From Rickettsiales bacterium (GTDB lineage Bacteria > Pseudomonadota > Alphaproteobacteria > Rickettsiales > UBA3002): a DNA stretch of 16,011 nt. Numbering within the stretch: position 1 is the stretch's first letter; each line of letters starts with the position of its first letter. The notes below the pieces were generated by a model. It saw only the letters and a list, made by a program, of their open reading frames with translations, was not told the origin of the DNA and made no database searches. The stretch is taken from the NCBI GenBank assembly GCA_027489915.1, contig JAIXZB010000008.1, positions 1 to 16,011 on the forward strand, in the 5' to 3' direction. Positions 14,390 to 16,011 of the stretch are shown here, piece after piece. A program made the position numbers and the translations under genes.

Positions 14390-14614
14390 ATGGATGACAC
14401 GTTGGTGGTAAAAGATAGCAACGGTACTGTGCTTGCTGATGGCGATACAGTAACGCTTATCAAAGATTTGAAAGTGAAGGGTGCTAACGTAACGCTTAAG
14501 CGCGGTACGGTGGCAAAGAACATACGCCTGACATTTGATGCAGATGAAATTGAATGCAACGTGGAAAAAGTGCGCGGGCTGGTGCTGCGCACCGAATTTG
14601 TGAAGAAGGCTTAG
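14390..14614 (+). CDS. Short PhnA/YjdM-like protein without zinc ribbon
   Basis: This 74-residue protein corresponds to the C-terminal domain of E. coli YjdM (PhnA): TLVVKDSNGTVLADGDTVTLIKDLKVKGA near the start and the end LRTEFVKKA match it closely. The N-terminal zinc-ribbon cysteines of full-length YjdM are absent. Despite the old name, the family's link to alkylphosphonate use is doubtful. ATG 14390 is chosen because homology starts there, with TGGAAG upstream; a longer in-frame reading from 14267 lies inside the amphi-Trp gene. Its stop codon TAG overlaps the TAA of the convergent Rieske gene in the shared tetranucleotide TTAG (14611-14614). Confidence 0.88.
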   Translation: MDDTLVVKDSNGTVLADGDTVTLIKDLKVKGANVTLKRGTVAKNIRLTFDADEIECNVEKVRGLVLRTEFVKKA

Positions 14615-15660
14615 CTCCGCCAGCGCAAGGTGCGCTCTTTGAGGGGATTGGTAAATGGCCGCGCTTCAGCACATGATGCGAGGTATTCTTTTTTCAGCCG
14701 GTAATACCACAAGGCCTGTGCATCGGCATCGCCCAGCAGCATAAGAGGGGGATGCTCTGCACGTAATCCTTCCTGCTGCTTGCGCACAATATCCATATCC
14801 TGCCCGATGAATCGCTTACCGAATGGGCGCACGAGGGGAAGGATGGCATTGGCAAACCCGATATCGGAATAGAAGAACTGATGCAGCTGCGTTTCGTTGG
14901 CTGACACGGGCGTGAGTGCGGTGAGCAGCAGCACGTTTTTGGTGCCGAGTGTGATATGCTCCATGCGCAGACCCGGAAGCTGGAAGCTGATTTCGGTCGA
15001 GCGCTGAGTGCTGCCACCGAGAATTTTATACGCACGTGAGTTGGAAGAGGGGCTGTGGCGCACCATGGCAAAGCCCAGCGGGCGGGGTGCAAACTTTTTC
15101 TCTTTGATATGCATCGAACGTGCCGTGCGCCACCACCATGCACGATGCACATACGGCCCGTGAGAGGGATCCATCAGGCCAATGACCGCATGGTCGATAT
15201 CACAGGGGAATACAACACTGTCCACTATGCGGAACCCACCTTTGAGAGGGATGGGCATAGCAGGAGGGGCGGGAGGTTCGGCGCTCGCGAGGGCATCCTT
15301 GAAATACACCCAGATAAGCCCGTCTTGCTCTGTGCAAGGATAGTTGCCTGTTTTTATTTTGCTGATATCGGTTTTATCATCGGCAAGGGAGGGAATCTCT
15401 ATACAGGTGCCTGAGCTGTCGAACTTCCAGCCGTGATAGCAACATTCGATTGCGCAGCCATCAAACCTACCATGACGCAGGGGAATACCTCGGTGTGGGC
15501 AAAAATCGCGCAGGGCAAAGACCGTATTATCATCGGCGCGGCCAAGCAGTACCTGCTCGTCAAGCAAAGTGAGTGCCAGCGTTTTGCCAGCCGCAAGCTG
15601 GGATGCATGGCACGCCACATACCACATATTGCGTAAAAACTGAGAGTCTGGAAGCTGCAT
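14611..15660 (-). CDS. Rieske 2Fe-2S non-heme iron oxygenase
   Basis: This 349-residue protein is an aromatic-ring-hydroxylating-type oxygenase alpha subunit of unknown substrate. The Rieske cluster ligands are C54/H56 in CPHRGIPLRHG and C73/H76 in CCYHGW. The mononuclear iron site is visible as H167 and H172 in MDPSHGPYVH, with an acidic third ligand probably D288 or D290 in GQDMDIVRKQQ. The length and single-subunit layout resemble the PaO/vanillate demethylase-like group. No ferredoxin or reductase gene is adjacent, so electron donors are encoded elsewhere. ATG 15660 has no clear Shine-Dalgarno sequence. The gene is convergent with the amphi-Trp/PhnA-like genes, its stop codon interlocked with the PhnA-like stop. 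Confidence 0.93.
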   Translation of the reverse strand: MQLPDSQFLRNMWYVACHASQLAAGKTLALTLLDEQVLLGRADDNTVFALRDFCPHRGIPLRHGRFDGCAIECCYHGWKFDSSGTCIEIPSLADDKTDISKIKTGNYPCTEQDGLIWVYFKDALASAEPPAPPAMPIPLKGGFRIVDSVVFPCDIDHAVIGLMDPSHGPYVHRAWWWRTARSMHIKEKKFAPRPLGFAMVRHSPSSNSRAYKILGGSTQRSTEISFQLPGLRMEHITLGTKNVLLLTALTPVSANETQLHQFFYSDIGFANAILPLVRPFGKRFIGQDMDIVRKQQEGLRAEHPPLMLLGDADAQALWYYRLKKEYLASCAEARPFTNPLKERTLRWRS

Positions 15661-15713
15661 ATGCTTAGCGCTAGCAGCCCCTCGCGCTGGTGTCTACTGT
15701 AAGCGTATTATCT

Positions 15714-15731
15714 GTGTGGATGGAGCCACAC
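15714..15731. repeat. Inverted repeat in the divergent region before the Rieske and chemoreceptor genes
   Basis: GTGTGG (15714-15719) and CCACAC (15726-15731) are perfect 6-nt inverted arms around 6 nt. The element lies about 55 nt upstream of the Rieske start and 118 nt upstream of the chemoreceptor start. It may be an operator, or a hairpin in the leader of either gene. The short arm length makes chance a real possibility. Confidence 0.35.
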
Positions 15732-15848
15732 CTTATGGCTGTGTAATGCTAGCAATAAATCACTGGTTGATTTTGAGTGGTTTTTTGGGCAATCTGGATT
15801 CAATAAACATTAAAACCGTGAACACGCGGTAATCGCACAGGGGAAGTC

Positions 15849-16011
15849 ATGCTTAAAAATATACCAATTGGCTGGAAGTTTCAGCTTAGCACACTTGCAT
15901 TTGTTATCTGCATTGCAGCACTTGTGTTTTCGTACAAAGCCAAGATTGATGAAGTTATTACATTTGCTGAGCAAGAGAAAGTAGGCAATGCCTATCAGCG
16001 TGCGGTGATGC
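15849..16011 (+). CDS. N-terminus of a chemoreceptor-like (methyl-accepting) protein, cut by window edge
   Basis: ATG 15849 follows GGGGAAG (15840-15846), a strong ribosome binding site. The visible 54 residues start MLKNIPIGWKFQLS, the NIxIGxK-type opening common in methyl-accepting chemotaxis proteins. A transmembrane segment (about 11-30, ending ALVFSYKAK) is followed by the start of a helical periplasmic domain. The ligand-binding, HAMP and signalling domains lie beyond the window, so a sensor histidine kinase or other two-transmembrane sensor cannot be excluded. Confidence 0.65.
   Translation, partial: MLKNIPIGWKFQLSTLAFVICIAALVFSYKAKIDEVITFAEQEKVGNAYQRAVM

Overview
The window looks like the chromosome of an alphaproteobacterium. 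It carries dnaK and dnaJ in tandem with dapB nearby, a DsbB-COQ7 pair, an orphan soluble histidine kinase and DUF1523-like, DUF4153, amphi-Trp and short PhnA-type proteins. Species cannot be told from sequence alone. I see no insertion sequence, phage module, CRISPR array or complete mobile element.

Layout. 1-50: 3'-truncated tRNA with anticodon CAT (minus strand). 236-3384: dnaK-dnaJ chaperone operon behind a sigma32-like promoter, with a long hairpin between the genes. 3396-4930: two minus-strand genes of unknown function, tandem paralogues that each hold two copies of one domain, lying between dnaJ and dapB. 5031-5837: dapB (lysine and cell-wall diaminopimelate pathway). 5900-6893: three small minus-strand genes (unknown protein, lipoprotein, 63-aa helical protein). 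7016-8060: dsbB and coq7 overlapping in one operon (periplasmic disulfide formation and ubiquinone synthesis). 8111-9172: putative DNA-binding protein with two HTH-like segments, an AT-hook and a short pentapeptide-like tail. 9235-11360: tRNA-Leu(CAA), a DUF4153 membrane protein, and a decayed 5' copy of the same tRNA-Leu. 11362-12192: two small exported proteins on the minus strand. 12318-12484: remnant of a DUF1523-like gene. 12526-13686: soluble orphan histidine kinase. 13764-14614: intact DUF1523-like gene, amphi-Trp gene and short PhnA-like gene, closely packed. 14611-15660: Rieske non-heme iron oxygenase on the minus strand, its stop codon interlocked with that of the PhnA-like gene. 15849-16011: start of a chemoreceptor-like protein.

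Most genes are ordinary housekeeping. The parts that deserve attention are the paralogous pair at 3396-4930, the HTH/AT-hook/pentapeptide protein, the two decayed copies (tRNA-Leu at 11303-11360 and the DUF1523-like remnant at 12318-12484) that show a history of local duplication around 9.2-14 kb, and several genes whose promoters sit so close to the start codon that leaderless mRNAs are likely.
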